From Planctomycetota bacterium (GTDB taxonomy: Bacteria > Planctomycetota > Phycisphaerae > Sedimentisphaerales > Anaerohalosphaeraceae), in assembly GCA_029552545.1 (NCBI GenBank), contig JAKPDO010000028.1:166975-230974 (forward strand): a stretch of DNA of 64,000 bases. Reading direction: 5' to 3'. The stretch's first letter is position 1; each line of letters starts with the position of its first letter. Below the pieces are notes generated by a model that was not told the origin of the DNA, did not search any database, and worked only from the letters and a program-made list of their open reading frames with translations. A program made the position numbers and the translations under genes. Below, one piece after another: positions 1-7,675 of the stretch.

Positions 1-1
1 A

Positions 2-637
2 GAGCGGCTGTTCGGAGAGGTGCCCCCCTCTCGGGAATGTCCCCCTGTTTTGCGTGCAGCCGCCGGAGGGTATCAGCACTTCCCGAATCCGGGTGCTCAG
101 GTGCACATTGGTTTTATGACGGAGGTTCCTCCGTTTGATTCACCGATGTACTATTCGATTATGGCAGCCTGCATGGTTCTTGGCGGAGGAATGAGCAGCC
201 GGCTCTTTACGGAAGTACGGGAAAAAAGAGGACTCTGCTACGCCGTAGGAACGCGGTATCATTCCCTCCGTTCCTGCGCCGGTATTGCCGGATACGCGGG
301 AACTGCGCCGGACAAAGCGGAAGAAACCCTTTCCGTTATTCTTTCAGAATTCCGCCGGCTTCGAAACGGAATCAGCCAAGACGAACTCCTTCGTGCCAAG
401 ACGGGGCTGAAAAGCACACTGATTATGCAGAATGAATCGACCTCCGCCCGTGCCTCCCGGCTGGCGGCGGACTGGTTTTATCTCAAACGCGTTCGACCGC
501 TGGAGGAAATCCGCCAGGCCATCGAATCGCTCACAATTCAGTCCATTCAGGAATTTTTGGACGGCCCCTACGGACGGAAATTCACCTTTGTCTCATTTGG
601 ACCGCAGCCTCTTCAGACGCTTCAGAAGAAGGAGTAA
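2..637 (+). CDS. M16 (insulinase-like) peptidase, C-terminal part, cut by window edge
   Basis: The reading frame is open from the first bases of the window, so the gene begins upstream; an internal GTG at 20 is probably not the true start. The visible 210 or so residues match the C-terminal half of M16 metallopeptidases: the GGGMSSRLFTEVREKRGLCY motif, typical of the second domain that closes over the substrate, then a helix-rich segment ending just before the stop. The zinc motif would lie in the missing N-terminal half. The next gene starts 9 bases after the stop and encodes another M16 protein, so the two are probably co-translated and may form a heterodimer, as M16B pairs do. In such pairs one subunit carries the zinc site and the other the arginine/tyrosine substrate-binding motif (R..Y is visible here). 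The family is a confident call; the role of the pair is inference. Confidence 0.85.
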   Translation, partial: ERLFGEVPPSRECPPVLRAAAGGYQHFPNPGAQVHIGFMTEVPPFDSPMYYSIMAACMVLGGGMSSRLFTEVREKRGLCYAVGTRYHSLRSCAGIAGYAGTAPDKAEETLSVILSEFRRLRNGISQDELLRAKTGLKSTLIMQNESTSARASRLAADWFYLKRVRPLEEIRQAIESLTIQSIQEFLDGPYGRKFTFVSFGPQPLQTLQKKE

Positions 638-646
638 AAAAGAGCC

Positions 647-1873
647 ATGCAATTTCAGCACACCCAATTAGAAAACGGCCTGACTGTCATCGGCGAAGTC
701 ACCCCAACCGCCCAGTCCGCCGCCTTCGGCTTTTTCGTACGAACCGGCTCGAGAGATGAAACTTCGTCCGTCAACGGTGTCTCTCACTTTCTTGAACATA
801 TGCTTTTTAAAGGAACGGAAGACCTTTCTTCCCTGGAGGTCAATGAGGCATTTGACCGGCTTGGAGCCAAATTTAATGCCTTCACGAGTGAAGAAAACAC
901 CGTCTATTATGCCGCCGTTCTGCCGGAATATTTCCTCGCAGCGGTGGAACTGTGGTGCCGTCTGATGCGGCCGGCTCTTCGAACCGATGACTTTGATGTC
1001 GAGAAAAAGGTCATCCTCGAAGAGATTGCGATGTACAAGGACCTGCCGGAGTTTCAGGTGATTGATCAGGCCAGACAGCTTCACTTCGGTTCGCATCCCT
1101 GCGCCAACAGCGTTCTTGGTACCGAGGAAAGCATCGGCAACCTGACAGCCGAACAAATGCGGGACTATTTCCGACGCCGGTATGCGCCGAACAATCTGGT
1201 GGCGGCCTGCTGCGGGCAGTTCGATTTCGACCAAACCTGTCGGCTGATTGAGCGTTATTGCGGTTCCTGGCAGACCATGGAAGCCGGCCGTTCTCTTTCT
1301 TATTTTGAAGGGACCGGACAACAGTGCCGTCAAACAAAAGAGGGATTAAACAGCGAACATATTTGCCTGATGAGCCCATCCGTCTCGATGCAGAACCCCC
1401 GTCGTTATGCGGCGTCCCTTTTATCGCTGATTATAGGCGATTCGACCGGCTCTCGTTTTTTCTGGGCTTTGGTGGATCCTGCGATTGCTGACACTGCTGT
1501 GATGCAGTGCGAAGCAATGGACGGTGTCGGGATTTTCTCCAGTTACTTTCGTTGTCCGGCCAGAAATCGACAGAAAGTTCTCCAAATTGTCCAGGATATT
1601 TTCAGAGAGCTGGCAGAAAAAGGTGTTTCGGAAAAAGAGTTAAATGCTGCAAAAAACAAGGTACTCAGCGCCATTACTATCGAGTCCGAACGTCCGATGG
1701 GACGGCTTGTAAGTCTCGGCTTCAACTGGGTTTATCTGAAATCATACCGTTCAGTTTCTGAAGACGTTCAAGCCGTCAAATCCGTCACGGTTGACCAAAT
1801 TAACGAACTAATTCGTGAATATCCTCTTCACAAGTATACTCAAGTCAGCATTGGGCCTGTGGATGCATCATAG
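647..1873 (+). CDS. M16 family zinc metallopeptidase
   Basis: A 408-residue protein with the inverted zinc motif HFLEH at residues 47-51 (H47 and H51 ligands, E50 catalytic base) and the downstream LEE pair at about residues 124-126, which supplies the third ligand at the usual distance. This is the bacterial processing-peptidase-like M16B size. No signal peptide is visible, so a cytoplasmic or membrane-face peptide-degrading role is most likely. The C-terminal domain is weaker: the SRFFWALVD segment replaces the usual SRLFxxVRE, which fits a division of labour with the upstream M16 protein, where that motif is intact. The ATG at 647 lies 9 bases after the upstream stop, behind an AAGGAG overlapping the previous gene's end (about 628-633). 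The exact substrate cannot be read from sequence. Confidence 0.9.
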   Translation: MQFQHTQLENGLTVIGEVTPTAQSAAFGFFVRTGSRDETSSVNGVSHFLEHMLFKGTEDLSSLEVNEAFDRLGAKFNAFTSEENTVYYAAVLPEYFLAAVELWCRLMRPALRTDDFDVEKKVILEEIAMYKDLPEFQVIDQARQLHFGSHPCANSVLGTEESIGNLTAEQMRDYFRRRYAPNNLVAACCGQFDFDQTCRLIERYCGSWQTMEAGRSLSYFEGTGQQCRQTKEGLNSEHICLMSPSVSMQNPRRYAASLLSLIIGDSTGSRFFWALVDPAIADTAVMQCEAMDGVGIFSSYFRCPARNRQKVLQIVQDIFRELAEKGVSEKELNAAKNKVLSAITIESERPMGRLVSLGFNWVYLKSYRSVSEDVQAVKSVTVDQINELIREYPLHKYTQVSIGPVDAS

Positions 1874-1886
1874 AAATCGAAAACAT

Positions 1887-1915
1887 TTGAAAAACTTGCC
1901 TCTCCTTGCTATATT
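1887..1915 (+). promoter_or_regulatory. Sigma-70-type promoter ahead of the coiled-coil gene
   Basis: TTGAAA (1887-1892) and TATATT (1910-1915) are separated by 17 bases, and transcription would start near 1922, about 28 bases before the ATG at 1950. A small CCTAT/ATAGG inverted repeat sits at the expected start site. This suggests that the coiled-coil gene and its follower form a transcription unit separate from the M16 pair. Confidence 0.5.
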
Positions 1916-1949
1916 GCCTATTTTTAATAGGTGATTAGGGAGCTTCGAT

Positions 1950-3440
1950 ATGGCACCTGATAACAATCTGGATGATGATATTCTTCAGTGCAGGGCAGAA
2001 ATTTTGCGTGCTCTCGGTAAGACTGAGGGAAACGCACAGGCAAAGGAGGATGAATCCGTAGATACAGACAATCTGGATACAGAAGATGCATTTCCAGGGC
2101 CGGATGAGGGCTTGACAAACCTGGCAGAACCACCGTCACAACAATCCGCTGAAAGTGAGAACGAAGAGCTCAACTCAAAATCCGGCTCCTTTGGGGACAC
2201 CGCGTTTGAACTTTTTGAGGAAAATCCTTCGGATACTCCGCCAGTTCCTTCTGATGCCGGAGATTCCCCTGAGTCTTCAGAAAAGTCCGCTTCTTCCGGT
2301 CCGGAAGCCAAAACGCTGTTTTTCCCGAAGGATTTCGAATCCCTTCAAAAGATTCTTCATCTCCTGAAAGAACAAAAAGAAAATCTTTCCCAAACCTGTC
2401 AGGAACAGGAAAAACACATTGCATTTCTGACGGAAGAACTGGAACAGCTCAGGGAAAAACTTCAGGAATCCCAACAAACCTGCTCTGCTCTCGGCGAAGA
2501 AAACATCCACCTGAAAACAATTCAGAAACAGACGGAACAATTGACACTCCGGATTCAGCAGATGGAGGGTGAAATTAAGGAGCTGCATCAGCAGATTTCC
2601 GCTTTGAAAGAGGAAAATCTCCGGCTGCTTCAGGAAAAAACACAATTGTCTGAAGCGATTGCCGCAGAGCGTCAAAACAGACAAACGATCGAAAACCGAC
2701 AGGCCGCCAACCTGCAGGAAATTAACGCACTTCTAAAAAAGCTCGACGACCTCCAGATAACCATTGCGTCTCTCAACCAGGAAAATGAAAGTTTGCGGCA
2801 GCAAAATTCCTCCCTACATCAGCAGATTCATCTGCTTGAGCAGACCATCGGAAAACAGCAAACGGAATCACTGAACACTATTGCTGCACTTCGGGAAGAA
2901 CTGCAGGACAAGAGCCGACAAATCGAGACATGGAAGATGGAATACGACCGGTTGTGTGAACAAATCGAATCGGAACGGGAATCTGACGCAGACTTCTCGG
3001 CCTCTGATACACACACCGGAGAATCGGTCTTCTCAACGAAAGAAAAGGAAACTGACTCGTCTGTGGAGTCTGCCGTCTTTTCGGAAGAGGACAATGAAGA
3101 TTTTTCAATTCCTCATTTTGACTTGTCTGAACAGATTCTTTCTGTCCAGCGGAAAGAAAGCAGTGCCCGCCGTCAGCCCCCTTCAGGCGGTACAGCCGTT
3201 CCGAACGAATCAATTCGAAAGGTTGTTCATCAGTTCATCAGTACTTCGCAAACCGACGATTCTTCATGCCCCGCCGCCGCCGAAGAAAATTCCTTCCGGT
3301 CGGCGTTGGAACCCGTTTCTTTTTCTCGGAAAGCGGCCGCCGCAGATGCGGATGCTGTTCTTTCTGAAATTGTCCGAAGGGATATCGAACGGTTCTGCCG
3401 CAATCATCAAGGAGTTTACATTGAGTTTCCGAGCGGATAA
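1950..3440 (+). CDS. Large coiled-coil protein, function unknown
   Basis: The 496-residue product has three parts: an acidic, Ser/Pro-rich N-terminal region (about residues 1-125); a long coiled coil rich in Gln, Glu, Leu and Lys heptads (about 130-345); and a Ser/Glu-rich C-terminal tail ending in a short conserved-looking segment (SEIVRRDIERFCRNHQGVYIEF). There is no signal peptide, no membrane segment and no recognised enzymatic motif. The ATG at 1950 has a GGGAG upstream. The next gene starts 5 bases after the stop and encodes a membrane-anchored, kinase-like P-loop relic, so the two products probably act together, perhaps as a scaffold and its membrane anchor. I do not recognise a family; any function is speculation. 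Confidence 0.75.
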   Translation: MAPDNNLDDDILQCRAEILRALGKTEGNAQAKEDESVDTDNLDTEDAFPGPDEGLTNLAEPPSQQSAESENEELNSKSGSFGDTAFELFEENPSDTPPVPSDAGDSPESSEKSASSGPEAKTLFFPKDFESLQKILHLLKEQKENLSQTCQEQEKHIAFLTEELEQLREKLQESQQTCSALGEENIHLKTIQKQTEQLTLRIQQMEGEIKELHQQISALKEENLRLLQEKTQLSEAIAAERQNRQTIENRQAANLQEINALLKKLDDLQITIASLNQENESLRQQNSSLHQQIHLLEQTIGKQQTESLNTIAALREELQDKSRQIETWKMEYDRLCEQIESERESDADFSASDTHTGESVFSTKEKETDSSVESAVFSEEDNEDFSIPHFDLSEQILSVQRKESSARRQPPSGGTAVPNESIRKVVHQFISTSQTDDSSCPAAAEENSFRSALEPVSFSRKAAAADADAVLSEIVRRDIERFCRNHQGVYIEFPSG

Positions 3441-3445
3441 GAAAG

Positions 3446-4243
3446 ATGGCCGGGATTATCCAGACCAGCGGACTCCAGGGATGGTTGGATACGATTTTCG
3501 GGACAGTCTGGACGTATTTCGTTCTGGGACTTTTCTTTGCGGCTGTCCTGGCAGCTGTTCTGATTCGCTCTCTTCAGCCGGGAATCCTTTCCCGGCGTAA
3601 AAATGCTGAAAAACAGGGCCTGTTGCATAAGGGGCTTTCCCCCGGTCAAGAAACGCAGCTTTTCGAAACCCTGCAAAAGGAACCCGCTGTTTCTAAAACA
3701 GTGCTTTTGGCTGCGGCAGGTCTGGATTGTCTGCCTGTTACCGTTCCAATACGGCTGGCTCTGCTTTCCTGCCGTTCAAAGAACAGCTGTCTGCTGATCG
3801 ATCTCGATACGAAACGAGATGCCGTCTGGAAAGCATTCGGGAAGCCCTCGTCGAACGGCTCGTCCCCTGTGCCGGCGGAATCCGGTCTGGAGAATCTGTC
3901 CCTTGTTCCGGCACACTATTTTGACCAAACCCGCCAGATGAATCTGGCACCCCTTCTTCGCCAAGTGAAGAATCAATACAAACTGATTCTGCTCAACGCT
4001 CCTTATTTGGACGGTCATCCGGACCGCAAAATGATTGCCGCCTCTGCAGACTATGCTGTGCTCTTTGCCAAAGAAGACAGCCAGCTCCGACGGCTGATGC
4101 ATCTTTGTGAAAGCCAAGGGTGCAAAGTTCTCGGCTGTTACAAACTGCTGAAATCGTCTGCTGAGGACCATTTCCCCAACAGGGATGCCGCCGCCGCATC
4201 CGCAACCCAGACCGTCTTCGAAAGAACCGGCCAGAGACAGTGA
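3446..4243 (+). CDS. Membrane protein with degenerate tyrosine-kinase/ParA-like domain lacking Walker A
   Basis: 265 residues. One hydrophobic segment (about residues 22-42) is followed by a domain that tracks the CpsD/Wzc BY-kinase (ParA-like) fold: a first strand (TVLLAAAG), the Walker A-prime-like strand LLIDLD with D119 and D121, an LENLSLVPA strand, the KLILLNAP Walker B-like strand and the CKVLGCY last strand. The Gly-rich Walker A loop expected after the first strand is missing: the stretch reads LDCLPVTVP, with no G-K-S/T. It is therefore probably a pseudo-kinase or a nucleotide-independent partner in envelope polysaccharide assembly. The last 106 bases overlap the convergent RuvX-Pgl gene, so the C-terminal residues may be poorly conserved. 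Five bases separate it from the coiled-coil gene upstream. The fold assignment is by eye. Confidence 0.7.
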   Translation: MAGIIQTSGLQGWLDTIFGTVWTYFVLGLFFAAVLAAVLIRSLQPGILSRRKNAEKQGLLHKGLSPGQETQLFETLQKEPAVSKTVLLAAAGLDCLPVTVPIRLALLSCRSKNSCLLIDLDTKRDAVWKAFGKPSSNGSSPVPAESGLENLSLVPAHYFDQTRQMNLAPLLRQVKNQYKLILLNAPYLDGHPDRKMIAASADYAVLFAKEDSQLRRLMHLCESQGCKVLGCYKLLKSSAEDHFPNRDAAAASATQTVFERTGQRQ

Positions 4244-5325
4244 GCCGGATAAACCGCCGGAGCCGGCGGATGAGTCAGCAATGTACAGAGAATCGGTGCC
4301 TTTTCCGCTCCGCTGAGCACAACCAGAATCGAACCGGCAGTCTGAATAACCGGAACTGTCAGCGTCAGACGCTTTCGTCCATCCGGCCCCTCTACCGCCT
4401 GCACCATCCGGCGGCTCTCCGAAAGGACCGGCGAACCTGGAAACAAGGAGGCGATATGACCGTCAGTGCCGACTCCCAGCAGAACCAAATCCAGCGATGG
4501 AACCTGTCCGGGCTGCAAGTCGAAAACCTTCTGCAGTTTTTCTTCATAACGAATGGCCGTTTCCTGCAAATCCGCCGCTTCTCCCTCCATCCGGTACACT
4601 CGTTCGGGCGGTATGGGCAGTTTTTTCAGAAAGGTTTCTGTGGCCAGATGATAATTGCTGGCTGCGTCAGAAGGACTTACGGCCCGCTCATCCGTCCAGA
4701 ACCAGTACACGTTCTTCCAGTCAATTTTTTGGGCATCGGACGATTGGCCCAGATGCTCAAAAAAACGCCGGGGAGTTCGTCCTCCGCATAAAGCAACCGC
4801 AAATCGGCCTTTCTCCCTGAGTGCCCGTTGTGCACAGGAAAGAAACTCCGACAGCACCTCCCGGGCCAGCGTTTCTTCATCTGAAGTTCGGACAAACCGT
4901 CCGGGAAATTCCGCCAATGCCTGCTTTCGGGCTTCCAAAAATCCCTCCAGAATCGCCGCCGCCGCCACAGCATCCAAACGCTTCTTTCGTTTTTTTCGGG
5001 TAAGCTCCATAGCGGCCAGTTTCTCCTGCGCCTCAAAACTGCTCAGACGTTCATCAAAGAAAAGAATCGGCAGCGGAAGAGACTTTTTCAGTTCTTCTGC
5101 AAACCGGCGCACCTTCGCTGCGCGCGGTCCTTCCGTTCCGTCCATATTATAAGGAAGCCCAATGACCACGGCATCGAGTTGATAGGATTCAAGAGCCCTG
5201 CGAATCCCGGCCGGGGAATTTTCAGCTCCCTCCAGCACCATCAAAGGGGAGACAACCCGTTCAGAGGCGTCACAAAGAGCCAACCCTGTTCTTTTATCCC
5301 CGTGATCAATCGCCAAAAACCGCAT
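4138..5325 (-). CDS. RuvX (YqgF) Holliday-junction resolvase / 6-phosphogluconolactonase fusion
   Basis: One uninterrupted 395-residue frame holds two enzymes. Residues 1 to about 138 are a YqgF/RuvX RNase H-fold domain: AIDHGDKRTGLAL with the first catalytic Asp, GLPYNMDG, FFDERLSS with the Glu, and LDAVAAAAILEG with the last Asp. From about residue 145 the frame continues into a DevB/Pgl-type 6-phosphogluconolactonase: CGGRTP, the WKNVYWFWTDER strand, SNYHLATE, and GVGTDGHIASLFPGS. The first half would process RNA or Holliday junctions; the second would hydrolyse 6-phosphogluconolactone in the oxidative pentose phosphate pathway. A longer frame runs to 5523, but the ATG at 5325 fits the RuvX N-terminus, has AAAGG upstream and lies 18 bases after the manC-like stop. 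The 3' end overlaps the convergent gene by 106 bases. I know of no standard fusion of this kind. Confidence 0.88.
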   Translation of the reverse strand: MRFLAIDHGDKRTGLALCDASERVVSPLMVLEGAENSPAGIRRALESYQLDAVVIGLPYNMDGTEGPRAAKVRRFAEELKKSLPLPILFFDERLSSFEAQEKLAAMELTRKKRKKRLDAVAAAAILEGFLEARKQALAEFPGRFVRTSDEETLAREVLSEFLSCAQRALREKGRFAVALCGGRTPRRFFEHLGQSSDAQKIDWKNVYWFWTDERAVSPSDAASNYHLATETFLKKLPIPPERVYRMEGEAADLQETAIRYEEKLQKVFDLQPGQVPSLDLVLLGVGTDGHIASLFPGSPVLSESRRMVQAVEGPDGRKRLTLTVPVIQTAGSILVVLSGAEKAPILCTLLTHPPAPAVYPAHCLWPVLSKTVWVADAAAASLLGKWSSADDFSSL

Positions 5326-5342
5326 TTCAGGGCCTTTGCCGA

Positions 5343-6419
5343 TTACAGATAATTCGTTTTGCCTTCGCTTTCCAGCCGGCGGAGGAGTTCTTTGATTCGA
5401 TGGGCCTGGTGAATTGGGCAAATCAGGGTCGCATCCGGACTGTGGGCTACGATAACATTCTCCATCCCAATCATCGCAATCAAATGATCGGACGATTCTG
5501 CAGCTACAATCGTATTTCGGCAATCCAGCAAACAGTGCTGACCTGCAACGACCGTATTCTGATTGGAATCAGAAGAAATAATATCCGCTAAGGCCGCGAA
5601 AGAGCCCATATCCAGCCAGCGGCACGACAGCGGAATCCCGTAAATCTGAGGGGCCTTTTCAAGAACAGCATAGTCAATGCTGATTTTCGGAAGGCGGGGA
5701 AACCATTCCTCCAAAGCCGAGTACTGATCCGGCCCTCCCCAGGCGGAACGAATTTTTTCCAGCGGCTCGCTCGATTCGGGCAGAAACGTCTTCAGATGCT
5801 TCAAAATCGTTTTGGCCTTCCAGACAAACATCCCCGAGTTCCAGAAATATCCGCCTTGGGCCAAAAATCGTTCTGCGGTTTTTTGATCAGGTTTTTCCCG
5901 AAATTCGGCAACCGGAAAAATCCTGTTTTTCTCGTCCTGAATCTCCAGACGAATATAGCCGTACTGTGTTGCTGGAAAAGCGGGTTTGATTCCAAACGTC
6001 AAGAGGGCTTCAGGATGGTCTTTCACAAAACGGATTGCAGTCTGAAGAGCGTCTAAAAAGGGTTCCGCCGGCTGAAGGATATGGTCCGAAGTCACCACCG
6101 CCATCACCGCTTCCGGGTCCGTTTTTTGAAGGACAGCCGCCGCCAGACCGATGGCCCCCGCCGTATCCCGAACGCACGGCTCCGGAATGATATTGTCCTT
6201 GGGCAGTTCACTTAAGTTTTCAGAAACCTGCTCGGCGTAATCGGCATTCGTTAAAACCAGGATATTGCGGAGGTCAAACAGCCGATTTAGCCGTTCGAAA
6301 CTATCCCGCAAAAGCGTTCGGCCGTTCAGGAGTTTTAATATCTGCTTCGGGCGCGACTGGCGGCTCAAAGGCCACAACCGCTGCCCGGAACCGCCCGCCA
6401 TAATGACGGCAAAATCCAT
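5343..6419 (-). CDS. manC: Mannose-1-phosphate guanylyltransferase
   Basis: 358 residues with the nucleotidyl-transferase signature GGSGQRLWPLSR at the N-terminus, the VTSDHIL metal-binding strand, FREKPD and WNSGMFVW, all typical of the GDP-mannose pyrophosphorylase family. It makes GDP-mannose from mannose-1-phosphate and GTP for glycan synthesis in the cytoplasm. The length matches the stand-alone transferase, without the C-terminal isomerase domain of bifunctional enzymes. The start codon at 6419 has AGGAGA-type Shine-Dalgarno sequence upstream. It lies 51 bases after the sugar kinase and 18 bases before the RuvX-Pgl fusion, so the three are probably one transcript. The symbol is by family; a different sugar-1-phosphate cannot be excluded. 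Confidence 0.88.
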   Translation of the reverse strand: MDFAVIMAGGSGQRLWPLSRQSRPKQILKLLNGRTLLRDSFERLNRLFDLRNILVLTNADYAEQVSENLSELPKDNIIPEPCVRDTAGAIGLAAAVLQKTDPEAVMAVVTSDHILQPAEPFLDALQTAIRFVKDHPEALLTFGIKPAFPATQYGYIRLEIQDEKNRIFPVAEFREKPDQKTAERFLAQGGYFWNSGMFVWKAKTILKHLKTFLPESSEPLEKIRSAWGGPDQYSALEEWFPRLPKISIDYAVLEKAPQIYGIPLSCRWLDMGSFAALADIISSDSNQNTVVAGQHCLLDCRNTIVAAESSDHLIAMIGMENVIVAHSPDATLICPIHQAHRIKELLRRLESEGKTNYL

Positions 6420-6470
6420 TCGACCTGTCTCCTTTTCCCGCCAGCCGTCCTGAGCGGACCACCTGGCGAT

Positions 6471-7550
6471 TTACCGCTTCACGCGGGCATTGCCTTCCCA
6501 GATGCTCCAAATCTGCTCTTCATCCGCCGGCTGTGCATAATCCGTCAAAAGCGTGGTTGCCAGGGCTCCGGCCGCCCATCCAAACTGAACCCATTTGGCC
6601 GGCTCCCAGCCCTTCAAAATGGCATACAGCAGACCGCCGACAAACCCATCCCCCCCGCCGATGCGGTCCAACACGGTGATTTCACGGGGTTCAATCACAT
6701 ACCAGTCATTCCCCTCCGCCATAATCGCCCCCCACAAATGACGCTCAGTGCTGAGCACCTGCCGCAACGTTGTGGCAAAAACGGATGCGTTCGGGAAGGT
6801 CTTCTTGACACAGGAAATCATCCCCTTGAAACTGTCAATCTTGGCGGCAATGTCCTTGCCCCCTGCCTCCGGCCCCTCGATGCCGAGTGCCAGCTGGAAA
6901 TCCTCTTCATTGCCGACCAGAATATCCGAAACCGACGCAATTTCCGTGAAGATAGCCCGCAATTCCTTCTCCCGATTCTTCCAGAACGAGGCCCGATAGT
7001 TCAGGTCGAAAGAAATCTTCGTCCCATACCGTTTGGCGGCACGAGCCAGTTCCAGGCAAAACTGCCCTGTCTCCGGCGAAAGAGCCCCAATCAGCCCCGA
7101 CATATGGACAATCTGCACCCCTTCTTTTCCGAAGAGACGCTCCAAATCAAAATCCTTCACATTCAGCGTCCGTCCCACCTCACCAGCCCGGTCATTGTGC
7201 ACGCGAGGTCCGCGGCTGCCGTATCCGCTGTCGGCCAGATTGAACTGATGCCGGTGCCCCCACGGCCCGCCCTGCGGGACTTCCTTGCCTTCATATTCCA
7301 TATGGCGAGAGGCCAGGTCATCTTTGATAAATTGGGCAATCGGGCTGTCTTTGACAAAGGTTGTCAGGACTTTGACGCGAAGCCCCAAATACGATGAAAC
7401 GCTGGCGACATTCGTCTCCGCGCTGGTGGCCTGCATCATCAGAAGACGTGCACAATGCATCGGCTGACCATTCAGCGGCGTCAAGCGAACCCCCATACTG
7501 GTTGGAACAACGAGATGATACTGACAACCTTTCTTCAATTCGAGACCCAT
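6471..7550 (-). CDS. PfkB-family sugar kinase, 2-keto-3-deoxygluconate kinase-like
   Basis: 359 residues of the ribokinase/PfkB fold. The C-terminal signature is DRIGGGDGFVGGLLYAIL, in which the GGGD Asp is the catalytic base and the Gly-rich loop forms the anion hole. An internal ISFDLNYRASFWKN segment resembles the substrate and nucleotide region of KDG kinases. The expected reaction is ATP-dependent phosphorylation of 2-keto-3-deoxygluconate to KDPG, feeding uronate breakdown. This would suit a polysaccharide-degrading organism, but the substrate is inferred. The ATG at 7550 is preceded by AAGGAAAGGG. No KDPG aldolase is nearby; the following genes are manC and the RuvX-Pgl fusion, both also linked to sugar phosphates. 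Fructokinase is the main alternative. Confidence 0.82.
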   Translation of the reverse strand: MGLELKKGCQYHLVVPTSMGVRLTPLNGQPMHCARLLMMQATSAETNVASVSSYLGLRVKVLTTFVKDSPIAQFIKDDLASRHMEYEGKEVPQGGPWGHRHQFNLADSGYGSRGPRVHNDRAGEVGRTLNVKDFDLERLFGKEGVQIVHMSGLIGALSPETGQFCLELARAAKRYGTKISFDLNYRASFWKNREKELRAIFTEIASVSDILVGNEEDFQLALGIEGPEAGGKDIAAKIDSFKGMISCVKKTFPNASVFATTLRQVLSTERHLWGAIMAEGNDWYVIEPREITVLDRIGGGDGFVGGLLYAILKGWEPAKWVQFGWAAGALATTLLTDYAQPADEEQIWSIWEGNARVKR

Positions 7551-7675
7551 GAAAATACCCTTTCCTTACCCAAAACCCAGACAATTTTCCAAGCCGATGT
7601 CTGGACAGTTTGTACCGCAAAAAGACAGATTCATCAAGTCTTTTCTGACGGGAGAAGCGGAAACAGGAACAATCT

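Noticed and set aside
668..1333. 221-residue minus-strand frame inside the second M16 gene
   Set aside because: It overlaps the zinc-motif region of a real gene and has no family features.
5325..5523. Extension of the RuvX-Pgl frame upstream to 5523
   Set aside because: It would overlap the manC end by about 180 bases, and the residues are not RuvX-like; the ATG at 5325 fits the family.
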